A program made the position numbers and the translations under genes. The notes beneath the pieces were generated by a model. It searched no databases, was not told where the DNA came from, and was given only the letters and a program-made list of their open reading frames with translations. From Glaciecola sp947496235 (lineage in GTDB: Bacteria; Pseudomonadota; Gammaproteobacteria; Enterobacterales; Alteromonadaceae), in the NCBI RefSeq assembly GCF_050306235.1, contig NZ_JBLWFH010000009.1, positions 62,001 to 126,000 of the forward strand: a stretch of DNA of 64,000 bases, written 5' to 3'. Positions 18,283-27,106 of the stretch are shown here, in pieces (positions within the stretch are counted from its first letter, which is position 1; each line of letters starts with the position of its first letter).

Positions 18283-18312
18283 GCCAAGTAGTATTTTACT
18301 ACTTGGCTTTTT
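18283..18312 (+). terminator. Rho-independent terminator after the DUF885 gene
   Basis: An 11-bp perfect stem (GCCAAGTAGTA with TACTACTTGGC) closes a 3-base loop and is followed by TTTTT. It begins 14 bases after the DUF885 stop codon. Confidence 0.9.
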
Positions 18313-18422
18313 AGTTTGAGGGACTAACTTAGAACAGTAAAATTCAAAGATGAAGTAACCTCCCTAAAGAAGACTTAACATTAAACCATACAGTTACACT
18401 GCAGACCGCGATTAACTTTCTC

Positions 18423-19280
18423 TTATAGCCAAAACAGCAAAATAGTACAAACAACCAAAAGACAGATGGAAACTATAATAATACGACCTAACGTATTATT
18501 TGCTTTTTCTAATAACCGAACACCATTAGTATTTTTTCTTGCATCAGAAGTATCCTCACCTGAGACCTCTAAAATGACAGCTGTGACATTGTCATGGCGC
18601 TTTTTTTCGGACAGTTTTGTTTCAACCAACATTTCTAACTGATGCTGTGAATTAACTTTTTCGATGAATTCACCTAGTTCTTTGGCATTGAAAAATTCCC
18701 AAAAACCATCAGAACAAACCACAAATCGGCAACTGACGCTTTCATATTGTTGGATGTCAAATTTAGGATATATTGGACCACCAATACTGCTATAAAGCTT
18801 GTTTTGATCAGGATGCGATGCTAATTCATCTTCGGTGATTTTTCCCTGAGATTGCGCCAATTGAGCAATAGAATGGTCAAGCGTACGTTTTAATACTTTG
18901 CCATTTGCAATTTGTATGACTCTGGAGTCACCGACATGGGCGCTGCACCAGTAATGTTGATGCAGTAATAATGCGCATAAGGTACTTTGAGCAAAGGCGT
19001 TTTCATTGCGCTGAATATTCAGTACAGTGTTATGAGCGTCTTCAATTAAGTGCTTAAGAAATTTATTAGGGTCCTGTATAGGAATACAAGCAGACCAAGT
19101 TTTGCGAGCAGATTCAATAATGGTTTGGGCTGCAAGTGCTCCTCCTAAATGACCACCCATTCCATCCGCGACAATGACAAGGTGAGTTTTACTTTGAGGA
19201 TCTTCTAATACACAAAAGCTATCTTGATTTTCTTGTCGGTGACCAATATGAGAGATAGCAAAAGATTGGATTATCGCCAC
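18423..19280 (-). CDS. PP2C-type serine/threonine phosphatase with C-terminal membrane anchor
   Basis: The 285-residue protein opens with SHIGHRQENQDSF and VIVADGMGGHLGG (residues about 35-47), the metal-binding motifs of the PPM/PP2C family. VGDSRV at about 116-121, a CSDGFWE near 190 and the HDNVTAVIL stretch near 231 complete the fold. A single hydrophobic helix ends the chain (IIIVSICLLVVCTILLFWL), so the catalytic domain should face the cytoplasm from the inner membrane. No kinase, FHA or type VI secretion gene is nearby, so its partner kinase is not in this window. Confidence 0.9.
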   Translation of the reverse strand: MAIIQSFAISHIGHRQENQDSFCVLEDPQSKTHLVIVADGMGGHLGGALAAQTIIESARKTWSACIPIQDPNKFLKHLIEDAHNTVLNIQRNENAFAQSTLCALLLHQHYWCSAHVGDSRVIQIANGKVLKRTLDHSIAQLAQSQGKITEDELASHPDQNKLYSSIGGPIYPKFDIQQYESVSCRFVVCSDGFWEFFNAKELGEFIEKVNSQHQLEMLVETKLSEKKRHDNVTAVILEVSGEDTSDARKNTNGVRLLEKANNTLGRIIIVSICLLVVCTILLFWL

Positions 19281-19510
19281 CTATTTGGTTTCCTTTTTGA
19301 AAAAATCGAAAGCTGAATTCTTACACTGAGCTTTCAGATTAATACATTAGGCTTTTAAGAAGCAAACTATCTTAGAAAATTATCCGTATACACATAAATT
19401 CTAGCTTCCCGACTCAGTCACTCATCGGACTTCAAACCTCGACCAAAGTATTCATTCAAGGTCGAAAATCAGGTATAGTCGGGGTATATTTTTGGTCACA
19501 TAAAAAGCCT

Positions 19511-20509
19511 ATGACAAATCAATTAGCCAAGGAAAAAATTAGAACCATAGTAAATGCGATAAAAAGTGAAGAAAAGCGTTTGCGTGCTAAGTATCCTGTA
19601 TTATCACATCAGAATACTTTGGGGTTAATTATCCTACTTACTTCGTTCGCGACACTGATTGGTCTCGCTAGCCTTTATTACTATGCCATAATTCCAGCAT
19701 GGGTATGTATAATACTTGCTGCCATGGTAACCTCAATTTCCCATGAAATTGAACATGACTTAATTCATAAACAATATTTCAGTAACCAACCTCTGGTTCA
19801 TAATTTTATGATGCTTTTGGTGTGGGTAATGCGACCAAACACCATTAACCCATGGTATCGAAGAAAAATACATTTACACCATCATAAGGTTTCGGGAACT
19901 GAACAGGATTTAGAAGAGAGACTGGTCGGTAATGGTATTAAAAATCCATTTCTACGTTTTATTGTGGTGGTGGATGGATTATTAGGTCTAGTCATAAATC
20001 GCAAAACCTTCAAACGTGAAATCAAAGGGTTCAGTTTTAAGCGAGTATTTAATGCTGGTTTCCCGCTAACAACGGCTTACTTTATTGTGTTGTACACCGT
20101 CATTCTCTATCATCTTTTAAACTTGGCCTTGCCAATGTCTGAAATGATACCTGTGTGGGGACACTCGGTGTTATCTGTGTTTGAATTTTTGATGGTAGTT
20201 TTGATCTTACCCAATGTGATTCGATCCACATCACTTAACTTGGTTACCTCATCAATGCACTATTACGGCAAAGTAACCAATCTTTATGAGCAAACCCATG
20301 TGCTTACAAGTCGGTTATTTTTTCCGTTTCACCTATTTTGCTTTAATTTTGGTAAGACTCACACTATTCATCACTTTGTGCCGAATCAACCTTTCTATTT
20401 ACGCCAAGCAATTAGTCGCAAAATAAACGAAATTATGCGACAGCAGGGTGTACGGTTTAACGACTTTGAAAGCATTAAAAACGCTAATTTATATATGAAG
20501 CAAGGCTGA
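19511..20509 (+). CDS. Membrane fatty-acid desaturase family protein
   Basis: The 332-residue membrane protein shows three histidine boxes of the di-iron desaturase/hydroxylase family: HEIEHD at about residues 77-82, HLHHHK at about 120-125 and HTIHHF at about 293-298. Hydrophobic segments lie at about 37-58, 63-75, 185-205 and 220-240. Such enzymes introduce double bonds or hydroxyls into acyl chains at the inner membrane, for example in cold adaptation. It converges on flgT, with 2 bases between the stop codons. Confidence 0.85.
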   Translation: MTNQLAKEKIRTIVNAIKSEEKRLRAKYPVLSHQNTLGLIILLTSFATLIGLASLYYYAIIPAWVCIILAAMVTSISHEIEHDLIHKQYFSNQPLVHNFMMLLVWVMRPNTINPWYRRKIHLHHHKVSGTEQDLEERLVGNGIKNPFLRFIVVVDGLLGLVINRKTFKREIKGFSFKRVFNAGFPLTTAYFIVLYTVILYHLLNLALPMSEMIPVWGHSVLSVFEFLMVVLILPNVIRSTSLNLVTSSMHYYGKVTNLYEQTHVLTSRLFFPFHLFCFNFGKTHTIHHFVPNQPFYLRQAISRKINEIMRQQGVRFNDFESIKNANLYMKQG

Positions 20510-20511
20510 TT

Positions 20512-21669
20512 CTACTGCCTTGCTACATAATCGTTGGGTTGAACGTTACCTAACAAACTATTATCGATTGCACTCACTGTTGCAGTGTTCGAAAACACTT
20601 GTCGAACAACCAAGGTAGTAGGGTGCAATACAAATTGTCGATATTCTTGTCCAAATGGATCAGTGATTTGTTTAACATTGAATAAGGTCAATTGATCACC
20701 AGCCTGAACTTGATGAGTCCTACCTAAATTAATTTGAAGCTGATTATTTGCCACTTGTAAGACACGACCCATGGTAGGCTGGCAAGTAGCAAACTCCTCT
20801 AAATCTGTAATACTCTCTTGTAATAAGTGCTTAATATTTACGCCATAGTGACTGCGCCAGAAATCCAGTGAAGCTACATCAACAGAAGTAGTAGGGCTGT
20901 AATCCCATGGCGCTGTGGAGCGGTAAGACTTTGTATACAAGGTTTCGCCTGTAGCGCCATTGATCAGGTTCAAGGTGAAATCAAACGCGCGCAAATAAAG
21001 CGCATCTTTGTAAAATTCAAAGGGAGAGGATTTTTGTTTATTTACCGAAATATCATCAATGACTAAAGTCAGCACATATTGGGTATTGGTTTTATTAGCT
21101 AATGATTTAGCATGAGTACTCACATCCGCTTTATGCCAATCGAATACATAAGGTTCTATGTGGGCTAATTGCATTCCTGGGGTCAATTGATTCATCATTG
21201 CTTGCATATTTAAGGCAATTTCTTGCCCCATTTTTTGAACTCGCCCTGTAGATGCTTGAGCTTCGTATCTTATAGGAAAGTAAGTGGTAGCAATTTTCTT
21301 GGTATAGTCTGCTGCACTGCATTGGCTTTTTTGAGCAAATATGTCAGCTCTGATTGAAACCGTGACAACACCGTCTTCGTGGATTTCATCGATTAATTCG
21401 ACACTGCTGACTTCACCCATTGCTCGAACTTCTAAATGATCATTCATCAACAAGCCGTTTGTGATTTTTTGCACGCTCCTTACGTTAGCGCCAGCAAAAA
21501 GTAAGGCTTGTTTAATCGCTTCCTCAGTAGCCAGTTGCCTCGCATGTTCGACATTTCCGTCCACTACCACTGCTTGTCCTGTTGCTGAAAACCAAGCTGC
21601 ATTTAACTGGGCGCAAGTTAACACTAAGCAACTTAAAATAAACATGCGAATTTTTAACAATAATTTCAT
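20512..21669 (-). CDS. flgT: Flagellar H-ring protein FlgT
   Basis: I chose ATG at 21669 after AAAGG, giving 385 residues with a signal peptide (IRMFILSCLVLTCAQLNAAW). The N-terminal domain (FSATGQAVVVDGN, then ATEEAIKQALLFAG) and the C-terminal SH3-like part (GRVLQVANNQLQINLG, then VQAGDQLTLF) follow the three-domain FlgT layout. FlgT builds the H ring around the LP ring in Vibrio-type sodium-driven polar flagella and recruits MotX/MotY. flgP diverges from it across a shared region. flgO, usual beside flgT/flgP in Vibrio, is absent here. Confidence 0.85.
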   Translation of the reverse strand: MKLLLKIRMFILSCLVLTCAQLNAAWFSATGQAVVVDGNVEHARQLATEEAIKQALLFAGANVRSVQKITNGLLMNDHLEVRAMGEVSSVELIDEIHEDGVVTVSIRADIFAQKSQCSAADYTKKIATTYFPIRYEAQASTGRVQKMGQEIALNMQAMMNQLTPGMQLAHIEPYVFDWHKADVSTHAKSLANKTNTQYVLTLVIDDISVNKQKSSPFEFYKDALYLRAFDFTLNLINGATGETLYTKSYRSTAPWDYSPTTSVDVASLDFWRSHYGVNIKHLLQESITDLEEFATCQPTMGRVLQVANNQLQINLGRTHQVQAGDQLTLFNVKQITDPFGQEYRQFVLHPTTLVVRQVFSNTATVSAIDNSLLGNVQPNDYVARQ

Positions 21670-21775
21670 AGCACAGCCTTTTATCAAATGATCTGTGGGT
21701 AGTTGGAATGTGCAAGTTGACGAACTTCTAACAACGTCAAAGGTTTTACCAACCACAACGATTAGGATAACCATA

Positions 21776-21791
21776 TACAACTAACATGCCA
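21776..21791 (-). promoter_or_regulatory. Weak sigma-54 promoter candidate for flgT
   Basis: On the minus strand the sequence reads TGGCAT-GTTAG-TTGTA. The -24 GG is good, while the -12 element has GT in place of GC. It lies about 107 bases upstream of the flgT start and mirrors the better site for flgP. Confidence 0.35.
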
Positions 21792-21826
21792 TAACGCGGA
21801 ATAATTTGTGAGCGAAACTGGTTTGA

Positions 21827-21842
21827 TGGCATAAGGCTTGCT
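21827..21842 (+). promoter_or_regulatory. Sigma-54 promoter of flgP
   Basis: TGGCAT-AAGGC-TTGCT matches the -24/-12 consensus (GG, ten bases, GC). Transcription would begin near 21853, leaving a leader of about 105 nt before flgP. This fits class II/III flagellar control through FlrA or FlrC. Confidence 0.7.
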
Positions 21843-21957
21843 AAATGCTAAATATAAGATGATAAATAAGAATAAATTGCCGCTGTAGATTTTTATGTTT
21901 AAGCAGAATTTAAGCAAGAAATATGCAGTTTCAGCTAGCATCAAGAGGCCTTTAAAA

Positions 21958-22449
21958 ATGCGTAATATGCTTACAACAATTCCAGTTAAACTTGTACTAC
22001 ACGCCTGTTTTATTGTAGCTATGCTTAGTGTTGCAGGGTGTCAGTCATTGTTTACTAAACATGTAGAGTGGGAAACCGTTCAACCTGAAGAATATCCTGT
22101 ACTATCTGCTGTAGGTTATGCGCCTATCAATGCGCAAATAGGTATTGATGAATCAAGCAAACGCTTAATGGCAATAAAAGCGTCAAAGTTAGATGCTTAC
22201 CGCGAGTTGGCAGAGCAAGTATATGGCCAAAAAGTTGACGGCGAACAGTCTTTAGCAAATCTGGTACTAACTGATAATCAACTTCGCAGCTCAGTCGAAG
22301 GGGTAATACGCGGGGCTAGAGTGATAAAAACTTATCCAGTCGGCGAAGACACTTATGCAACTGAGCTTGAGCTAGACATGGCCGTGGTCTACGACCTGTA
22401 TTTAACCACAGCAAAACCTCAGCGCATTCGTAAAGTCAATTATTACTAA
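21958..22449 (+). CDS. flgP: Flagellar outer-membrane lipoprotein FlgP
   Basis: I chose ATG 21958 after AGAGG, giving 163 residues. A lipobox, LSVAGC, lies at about residues 23-28. The rest is an LPP20-like domain (VLSAVGYAPIN, then RLMAIKASKLDAYRELAEQVYG, GVIRGARVIKTYPVGEDTYATELELDM), which matches FlgP. FlgP forms part of the H-ring or basal disk of sheathed or polar flagella. The reading frame is open from 21895, but that start has no ribosome site. It is divergent from flgT and preceded by a sigma-54 site. Confidence 0.8.
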   Translation: MRNMLTTIPVKLVLHACFIVAMLSVAGCQSLFTKHVEWETVQPEEYPVLSAVGYAPINAQIGIDESSKRLMAIKASKLDAYRELAEQVYGQKVDGEQSLANLVLTDNQLRSSVEGVIRGARVIKTYPVGEDTYATELELDMAVVYDLYLTTAKPQRIRKVNYY

Positions 22450-22525
22450 AGCGTGTTTGTCTTTGTGCATAAATACTTGGAGCCATTTTCATATGATGAC
22501 TCATGTAAATTAAAACCTTTAATAT

Positions 22526-23137
22526 CTATCTATACTTTTTAAGCCACTGAATAACTTCACCTATCATGAGAGCACGACTATTAGACAAATTATGATTGTC
22601 ACCCTCATAAATAATCAGTTTATGTGGATGATTTTTGTTCTTGAGAATATCGGCAAAAGAGATAGATTATTCAACGTTGACGCGCTTATCCCCAGAGCCA
22701 TGAATAAGTAAAATTGGCGTACCTCCTAATTCATCAACCCAATCCACAACAGATCGCTTTGATAACTCTTGCACTTTGTTAGCCTCGTAATTAGGCACTC
22801 TCGCCATATACACTTTTTCCATTTCTGAACGCCACTCTAATGATTTTCGAGCATCAGAATTTCCCGCTATACTCACAATGGCCTTAAGATTGTGCATTTG
22901 TTTGGCGACTAAATAAGATTGCATGACACCTCGACTCCAGCCGACTAACGAAATCTGAGACATATCAGCCTCGGGTATTTCAACTAAGATTGATTGCAAA
23001 GCAAGCACATCGTTGACATCATCACCGCCAAATTCATCTTTCCCGTTGTTTGGAGTGTTATTTGCCCTCGATCCCCGATACTGGCTTCCAATAACGACTA
23101 AACCGGCGGAAGCTATCTCAGATGTAACATAAAACAA
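22526..23137 (-). pseudogene. Broken alpha/beta hydrolase (S9-like peptidase) gene
   Basis: Read on the minus strand, the frame opens with TTG at 23137 and covers the core of a prolyl-oligopeptidase-like hydrolase: VVIGSQYRGS, the nucleophile elbow GWSRG and the acid region LLIHGSGDKRVN. A TAA at 22667-22669 stops it. The same frame then continues through SISFADIL and IIYEGDNHNLS, with the expected catalytic His, to TAG at 22526-22528. The TAA is one base from CAA. The N-terminal part of the family is also missing. The gene is therefore truncated at the 5' end and carries a nonsense mutation near the 3' end. Confidence 0.8.
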
Positions 23138-23237
23138 AAGACTTTTTGGCGAAATTAAATAATGGTTACAGAATGTTATTAAGATGATGTTTTTGAAACA
23201 TATTCTGGTTTGCCAAAGATTTAACAGGGCGGATAAA

Positions 23238-23268
23238 CAAAAAAAGCACCCTTTTGGGTGCTTTTTTT
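23238..23268 (-). terminator. Bidirectional terminator after flgN
   Basis: The stem GCACCC-TTTT-GGGTGC has seven As on one side and seven Ts on the other, so it can end transcription both ways. It lies just downstream of flgN and upstream (on the same strand) of the broken hydrolase gene. Confidence 0.85.
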
Positions 23269-23287
23269 GTTGGTGGTATTAGTTCGT

Positions 23288-23722
23288 TCAGGCAGTAATG
23301 CCTTTGCCACTGGTTTCACCAGTAGTTTTTCCTGCGCGGTCGTAAGTCATGCTCTCACGAGCTCTTAGTTCTAACATAGTATTGCGAAGATGTACTAGAC
23401 GCAATTGACCATGCTCGACCGAGCGGCCGTTTATTTCAGTTAAGTACTTGCATTCATCAAGCACTTTCTTGCATTCAGCGAATAAAGACTCGCATGCTGC
23501 ATCTGTAATGTTACCAGCACTAGCATTGCGGTTATACAAGATCTCTACAGCTTGATCTTGAGACTCAATTCGCTCCAACAGCGCTTCTTTGTGTTTTAAA
23601 AGTTGCATCAAGGTTTCAGGCTCGCGAGAAGAAATTAAATGTAATTCCTGCTCTAGCGTGTCTTTTAATTCACTAAGTTGCTCTAGTTGTTTCGCAATTG
23701 CATTCTCTAGACTTGTTGCCAT
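23288..23722 (-). CDS. flgN: Flagellar export chaperone FlgN
   Basis: A 144-residue, almost wholly helical protein (LEQLSELKDTLEQELHLISS, then LLKHKEALLERIESQD) typical of FlgN. FlgN escorts the hook-filament junction proteins FlgK and FlgL to the export gate. It lies 13 bases after flgM on the same strand and should be cotranscribed with it from a FliA promoter. The tail is Gly/Thr rich and probably disordered. Confidence 0.85.
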   Translation of the reverse strand: MATSLENAIAKQLEQLSELKDTLEQELHLISSREPETLMQLLKHKEALLERIESQDQAVEILYNRNASAGNITDAACESLFAECKKVLDECKYLTEINGRSVEHGQLRLVHLRNTMLELRARESMTYDRAGKTTGETSGKGITA

Positions 23723-23735
23723 AGTATTCTCTCTT

Positions 23736-24068
23736 TTATGCTCTGATGCCTAAAATTTGAGCTTCTAACACTGCTATTTTCTTAGCAAGCGCTTCTGGGT
23801 TTACTCTGTAATCTCCGTCCGCAATCGCTTTTTTAAGACGATCCACCTTCTCTTGATTAACTGGAGCTTCCGAACCTTTCTTTTGAACATTCGACAATTG
23901 CTGTGCCGATTGTGTTAAAGAAACAGAATCTTGCCTAGGTGCAGACTGTGCAGATTGCGTCGCCGCTCCTTGACTGCCAGCGGCTTTTTGCCCTTGAGCT
24001 TGCTGTTGGGCAAGCTTCTGAGCGTCCAACTGGGCTTTACCAGTATTGTTTACATTGTTTATTGACAT
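23736..24068 (-). CDS. flgM: Anti-sigma-28 factor FlgM
   Basis: The 110-residue protein has a low-complexity, Gln/Ala-rich disordered N-terminal half (QKLAQQQAQGQKAAGSQGAA). The conserved C-terminal half carries DSVSLTQSAQQL at about 47-58 and VDRLKKAIADGDYRVNPEALAKKI at about 75-98. FlgM holds FliA inactive until the hook is complete and is then exported. A FliA promoter lies upstream, giving the usual feedback loop. Confidence 0.9.
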   Translation of the reverse strand: MSINNVNNTGKAQLDAQKLAQQQAQGQKAAGSQGAATQSAQSAPRQDSVSLTQSAQQLSNVQKKGSEAPVNQEKVDRLKKAIADGDYRVNPEALAKKIAVLEAQILGIRA

Positions 24069-24103
24069 AATAAATTCACCACCAAAATGTTACCTCTAAA
24101 CCT

Positions 24104-24130
24104 TTATCGACCACTTGCGAAAAACCTTTA
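24104..24130 (-). promoter_or_regulatory. FliA (sigma-28) promoter of flgM-flgN
   Basis: On the minus strand TAAA is followed by 15 bases and GTCGATAA, one base from the consensus -10 GCCGATAA. It ends 35 bases before the flgM ATG. The remaining 250 bases up to flgA (24131-24380) show no further gene or strong signal. Confidence 0.8.
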
Positions 24131-24380
24131 GGGTTAAAACTGACATTTTTTTGTCATTATTTCAAGTGACTACTTTGTTTTCGGCTTGAACCTTAAAAAG
24201 TTTAGTAAATCCTTTAGTTTTTACCAGCTTTAGGGTGATTAACCGAAGCTTAATAGCGTCACTAGTTTCCTATTTGCGTCCAATATTACGATATTTTGAC
24301 GCACTTAATGATGTCTTTGCAATCCATATACCATGTTTGCAATATCCATTTTCCATATTCGATAATGAATAAAAAATTCT

Positions 24381-25091
24381 CTAGATATTAATGATTACCT
24401 GACTAACACTTACCACCCTCGCATTAACTACTCTTTCAGTAGAATTATTTTCAACTCTTATAGTGTCGCCCAGGTTTCCATCTTCAACTGCTATTGCGCT
24501 GGCTTCTATGGATAGCCCTTGGGTGACAGCAGACAATGTAACGCGATCACCTTTGCAAACGAAACACAGCATATTAGAAGTGATAATAGTCCCTTCGCGC
24601 ACTCGTCGTTTTAATCGAGCACCTTTTACAATCTCCAATGAATCAAATGTGGATCCTCGTAAACGCTGCTTATCTACCTCAGTCATACGGGTATTATAGG
24701 CAGAAAGCACTTCTCCTGGACTCATGGTATTGTTGGTAACGACCACTAATTGGGTTTGACTTATCGATACATTCAAAAAGGTGTACCAATTATTATCTCG
24801 ACAAGATACTTTTACCGAAAAATTCGTTGTATCTGGAGAATAGTTGGGGGCTTCATATATAAATCCAGAGTGACAATCAGGAATTAACAATCTTTTATCT
24901 AGTTCGCGAACCAATATAGTGGCTTCTTCTGAAGCTGATGCTAATAAGTTTTGTTCTATATAAGCCAATGCTTCCTGCTGAATATCAGTCGCCTTTGTTT
25001 TTGCCTGACAAATAAATGCAAAATTAATCAATAAAAAAGTAAAGGCAAGGGTACGATATGTCGATAACCTCGTTATATGGTCAAGTTGCAT
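24381..25091 (-). CDS. flgA: P-ring assembly chaperone FlgA
   Basis: I chose the ATG at 25091, preceded by GAGGA at good spacing, giving 236 residues. An N-terminal hydrophobic signal is present (TLAFTFLLINFAFICQA). The C-terminal SAF domain reads VSAYNTRMTEVDKQRLRG, then GARLKRRVREGTIITSNML and RVENNSTERVVNARVVSVSQV, the FlgA pattern. It acts in the periplasm to help FlgI form the P ring. It diverges from cheV, as in Vibrio and Shewanella. An upstream frame reaches 25172 but would overlap the promoter. Confidence 0.9.
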   Translation of the reverse strand: MQLDHITRLSTYRTLAFTFLLINFAFICQAKTKATDIQQEALAYIEQNLLASASEEATILVRELDKRLLIPDCHSGFIYEAPNYSPDTTNFSVKVSCRDNNWYTFLNVSISQTQLVVVTNNTMSPGEVLSAYNTRMTEVDKQRLRGSTFDSLEIVKGARLKRRVREGTIITSNMLCFVCKGDRVTLSAVTQGLSIEASAIAVEDGNLGDTIRVENNSTERVVNARVVSVSQVIINI

Positions 25092-25197
25092 AGAAAAATC
25101 CTCAGCGTTTTTTCTCATTAGAGTCCTGCCATTAATTTGGCAGAAAACAGTAAATCGATAGTGATTTGTCACTTGTTTTCACGGTTTTTCGATGTAA

Positions 25198-25213
25198 CGC
25201 AACAATCATGCCG
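25198..25213 (-). promoter_or_regulatory. Sigma-54-like promoter candidate for flgA
   Basis: On the minus strand CGGCAT-GATTG-TTGCG has GG and GC separated by ten bases. The first T of the consensus is a C. It lies about 107 bases upstream of flgA. Nothing comparable was found for cheV on the plus strand. Confidence 0.4.
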
Positions 25214-25234
25214 CAAAATTACAATGGGGGTCAC

Positions 25235-26173
25235 ATGTCGGGAATTTTAGATTCGGTCAATCAACGCACACAATTAGTGGGTCAAAATAGATTAGAGCTA
25301 TTGCTGTTTCGTTTAAATTCGAAACAAAGATTTGGCATTAACGTTTTTAAAGTAAGAGAAGTATTGCAATGCCCACCGCTTACATCGATTCCGAAATTAA
25401 ACGCTTTAGTCCGAGGTGTCGCTCATATTCGTGGGCAAACCATTTCAGTTATCGACCTTTCTATGGCAACAGGTGGGGCTCCCATTGCAGATCTAAAATC
25501 AGCTTTTATTATCATTGCTGAATACAACCGTTCAGTTCAAGGATTCCTTGTAGGCTCAGTTGAACGCATCATTAATACTAACTGGGATGCAATTTTGCCT
25601 CCTCCGCAAGGAGCCGGTCGTGCCAGTTATTTGACTGCTGTTACTGAAGTTGACAAAGAGCTAATCGAAATTTTAGACGTTGAAAAAATCTTAAACGAGA
25701 TTTCACCTTTATCTACCGATGTGAGTGACTCCGTTGCCGACAACGTAGATGTTTCTAAAAGTAAAGATAAGATCATTTTCATCGCAGATGACTCTTCGGT
25801 AGCTCGCAACCAGGTTAAAAAAGCACTTACCACCCTTGGTTTAGAAATCGAAATGGCTAAAAACGGGTTAGAAGCTTTAAAACGTTTAAAAGAAATTGCA
25901 GCAGAAACGGGTGATGTGACAGACAAAGTAGGTGTTTTGGTTTCAGATATTGAAATGCCTGAAATGGATGGTTACACGCTTACCGCAGAAATAAAAAATA
26001 CCCCAGAACTGAATCGCCTTCACGTGGTGTTACACACATCTTTAAGTGGTGTTTTTAATCAGGCAATGGTGCAAAAAGTGGGTGCTGACGATTTTATCGC
26101 CAAGTTTCACCCAGACGAATTGGCCCAATCTGTTCAGAAGTGGTTACAAACTGATTTGCGAGCTAAGCAATAG
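25235..26173 (+). CDS. cheV: Chemotaxis coupling protein CheV
   Basis: I chose ATG 25235 after GGGGG, giving 312 residues that start MSGILDSVNQRTQLVGQNRLE, as CheV does. Residues about 18-155 form a CheW-like domain (FGINVFKVREVLQ, then GVAHIRGQTISVIDLSMATGG). Residues about 178-305 form a receiver domain (IIFIADDSSVARNQV, the phosphoryl Asp in VLVSDIEMPEMDGYTL). It couples chemoreceptors to CheA and may adapt the signal. It overlaps cheR by one base. The pair between flgA and flgB is typical of polar-flagellar Gammaproteobacteria. Confidence 0.95.
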   Translation: MSGILDSVNQRTQLVGQNRLELLLFRLNSKQRFGINVFKVREVLQCPPLTSIPKLNALVRGVAHIRGQTISVIDLSMATGGAPIADLKSAFIIIAEYNRSVQGFLVGSVERIINTNWDAILPPPQGAGRASYLTAVTEVDKELIEILDVEKILNEISPLSTDVSDSVADNVDVSKSKDKIIFIADDSSVARNQVKKALTTLGLEIEMAKNGLEALKRLKEIAAETGDVTDKVGVLVSDIEMPEMDGYTLTAEIKNTPELNRLHVVLHTSLSGVFNQAMVQKVGADDFIAKFHPDELAQSVQKWLQTDLRAKQ

Positions 26174-27000
26174 TGCAGAAAGAACTTTCAGAAGAATCTT
26201 ATAAGCAGTTTTCAAGTTTCTTAAAGTTAAAGATTGGCATCACACTAGGTGATAACAAACAGTATCTGGTAAGAAGTCGCTTAAGCTCTATTTCCAGAGA
26301 TTTTAATTATGATTCCCTAGATAAAATGATCTCGGCGATTTTGCAGGATAATAATCAAGCGTTAGTCGATCGCGCATTATTTGCCATGACAACCAATGAA
26401 ACCTTTTGGTTTAGGGATTTATACCCGTTCGACATCTTAAGCAATCATCTACTTCCAGAGCTTGCTCAACAAAAGAATAAGATTCGTATTTGGAGTGCTG
26501 CTTGTTCGTATGGACAAGAGCCTTACAGCATTGCCATGATAATTTCAGAGTTCAATAATAAATATCCTACTAAACGGTTTAATCAAGTTGAAATTATCGC
26601 AACTGATGTCACCAATCCGGTTTTGGAACGGGCGGCGTTAGCTGAATATGACGAGCTTGCTGTATCAAGAGGACTCAGTAAAGAAAGGTTAAATAACTTT
26701 TTTACCCAGAATTCAGTCAAAAAATGGACACTAAATAGTGATATTAAAAAGTTAGTGCAATTTCGCAAATTGAATCTATTTGATAGCTTTTCTTCAATAG
26801 GTCAATGCGACTTGGTGTTTTGTCGAAATGTCCTGATTTACTTTGATGACAAGGATAAGGCAAAGATACTGCAAAAAATTTCCGCTCAGCTACCGGCAAA
26901 TGGCAGCTTATTTTTAGGCGCGGCAGAATCAATCGCCGGTGCAGAACATCTGTTTAAAATGGTGAAACAATCGCAAGGCCTTTATTATTCTAAGCTCTAG
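26173..27000 (+). CDS. cheR: Chemoreceptor methyltransferase CheR
   Basis: The GTG start at 26173 overlaps the cheV stop. The 275-residue protein has the helical N-terminal domain and then the SAM-binding domain, with TTNETFWFRD at about 74-83, IWSAACSYGQEPYSIAMI at about 99-116, and CDLVFCRNVLIYFDD near the C-terminal half. CheR methylates glutamates on chemoreceptors using SAM. It is probably cotranscribed with cheV. Confidence 0.95.
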   Translation: MQKELSEESYKQFSSFLKLKIGITLGDNKQYLVRSRLSSISRDFNYDSLDKMISAILQDNNQALVDRALFAMTTNETFWFRDLYPFDILSNHLLPELAQQKNKIRIWSAACSYGQEPYSIAMIISEFNNKYPTKRFNQVEIIATDVTNPVLERAALAEYDELAVSRGLSKERLNNFFTQNSVKKWTLNSDIKKLVQFRKLNLFDSFSSIGQCDLVFCRNVLIYFDDKDKAKILQKISAQLPANGSLFLGAAESIAGAEHLFKMVKQSQGLYYSKL

Positions 27001-27050
27001 CTTAATTGCCCCTTCTTAATTTCTACAAAAAATTACTTTTTTTCAACCAT

Positions 27051-27065
27051 TGGCACATCAATTGC
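27051..27065 (+). promoter_or_regulatory. Sigma-54 promoter of the flgBCDE operon
   Basis: TGGCAC-ATCAA-TTGCT is a near-perfect -24/-12 site. Transcription would begin near 27077, 30 bases before flgB. This also argues against an upstream TTG start of flgB at 27050, which would lie inside the promoter. Confidence 0.85.
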
Positions 27066-27106
27066 TGAGTCATCACAAATTCGAAAATTCGTTTGACGGT
27101 GACAAA

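Noticed and set aside
27050..27106. Upstream TTG start for flgB
   Set aside because: It would lie inside the sigma-54 promoter and add 19 residues not found in FlgB. ATG 27107 gives the usual start.
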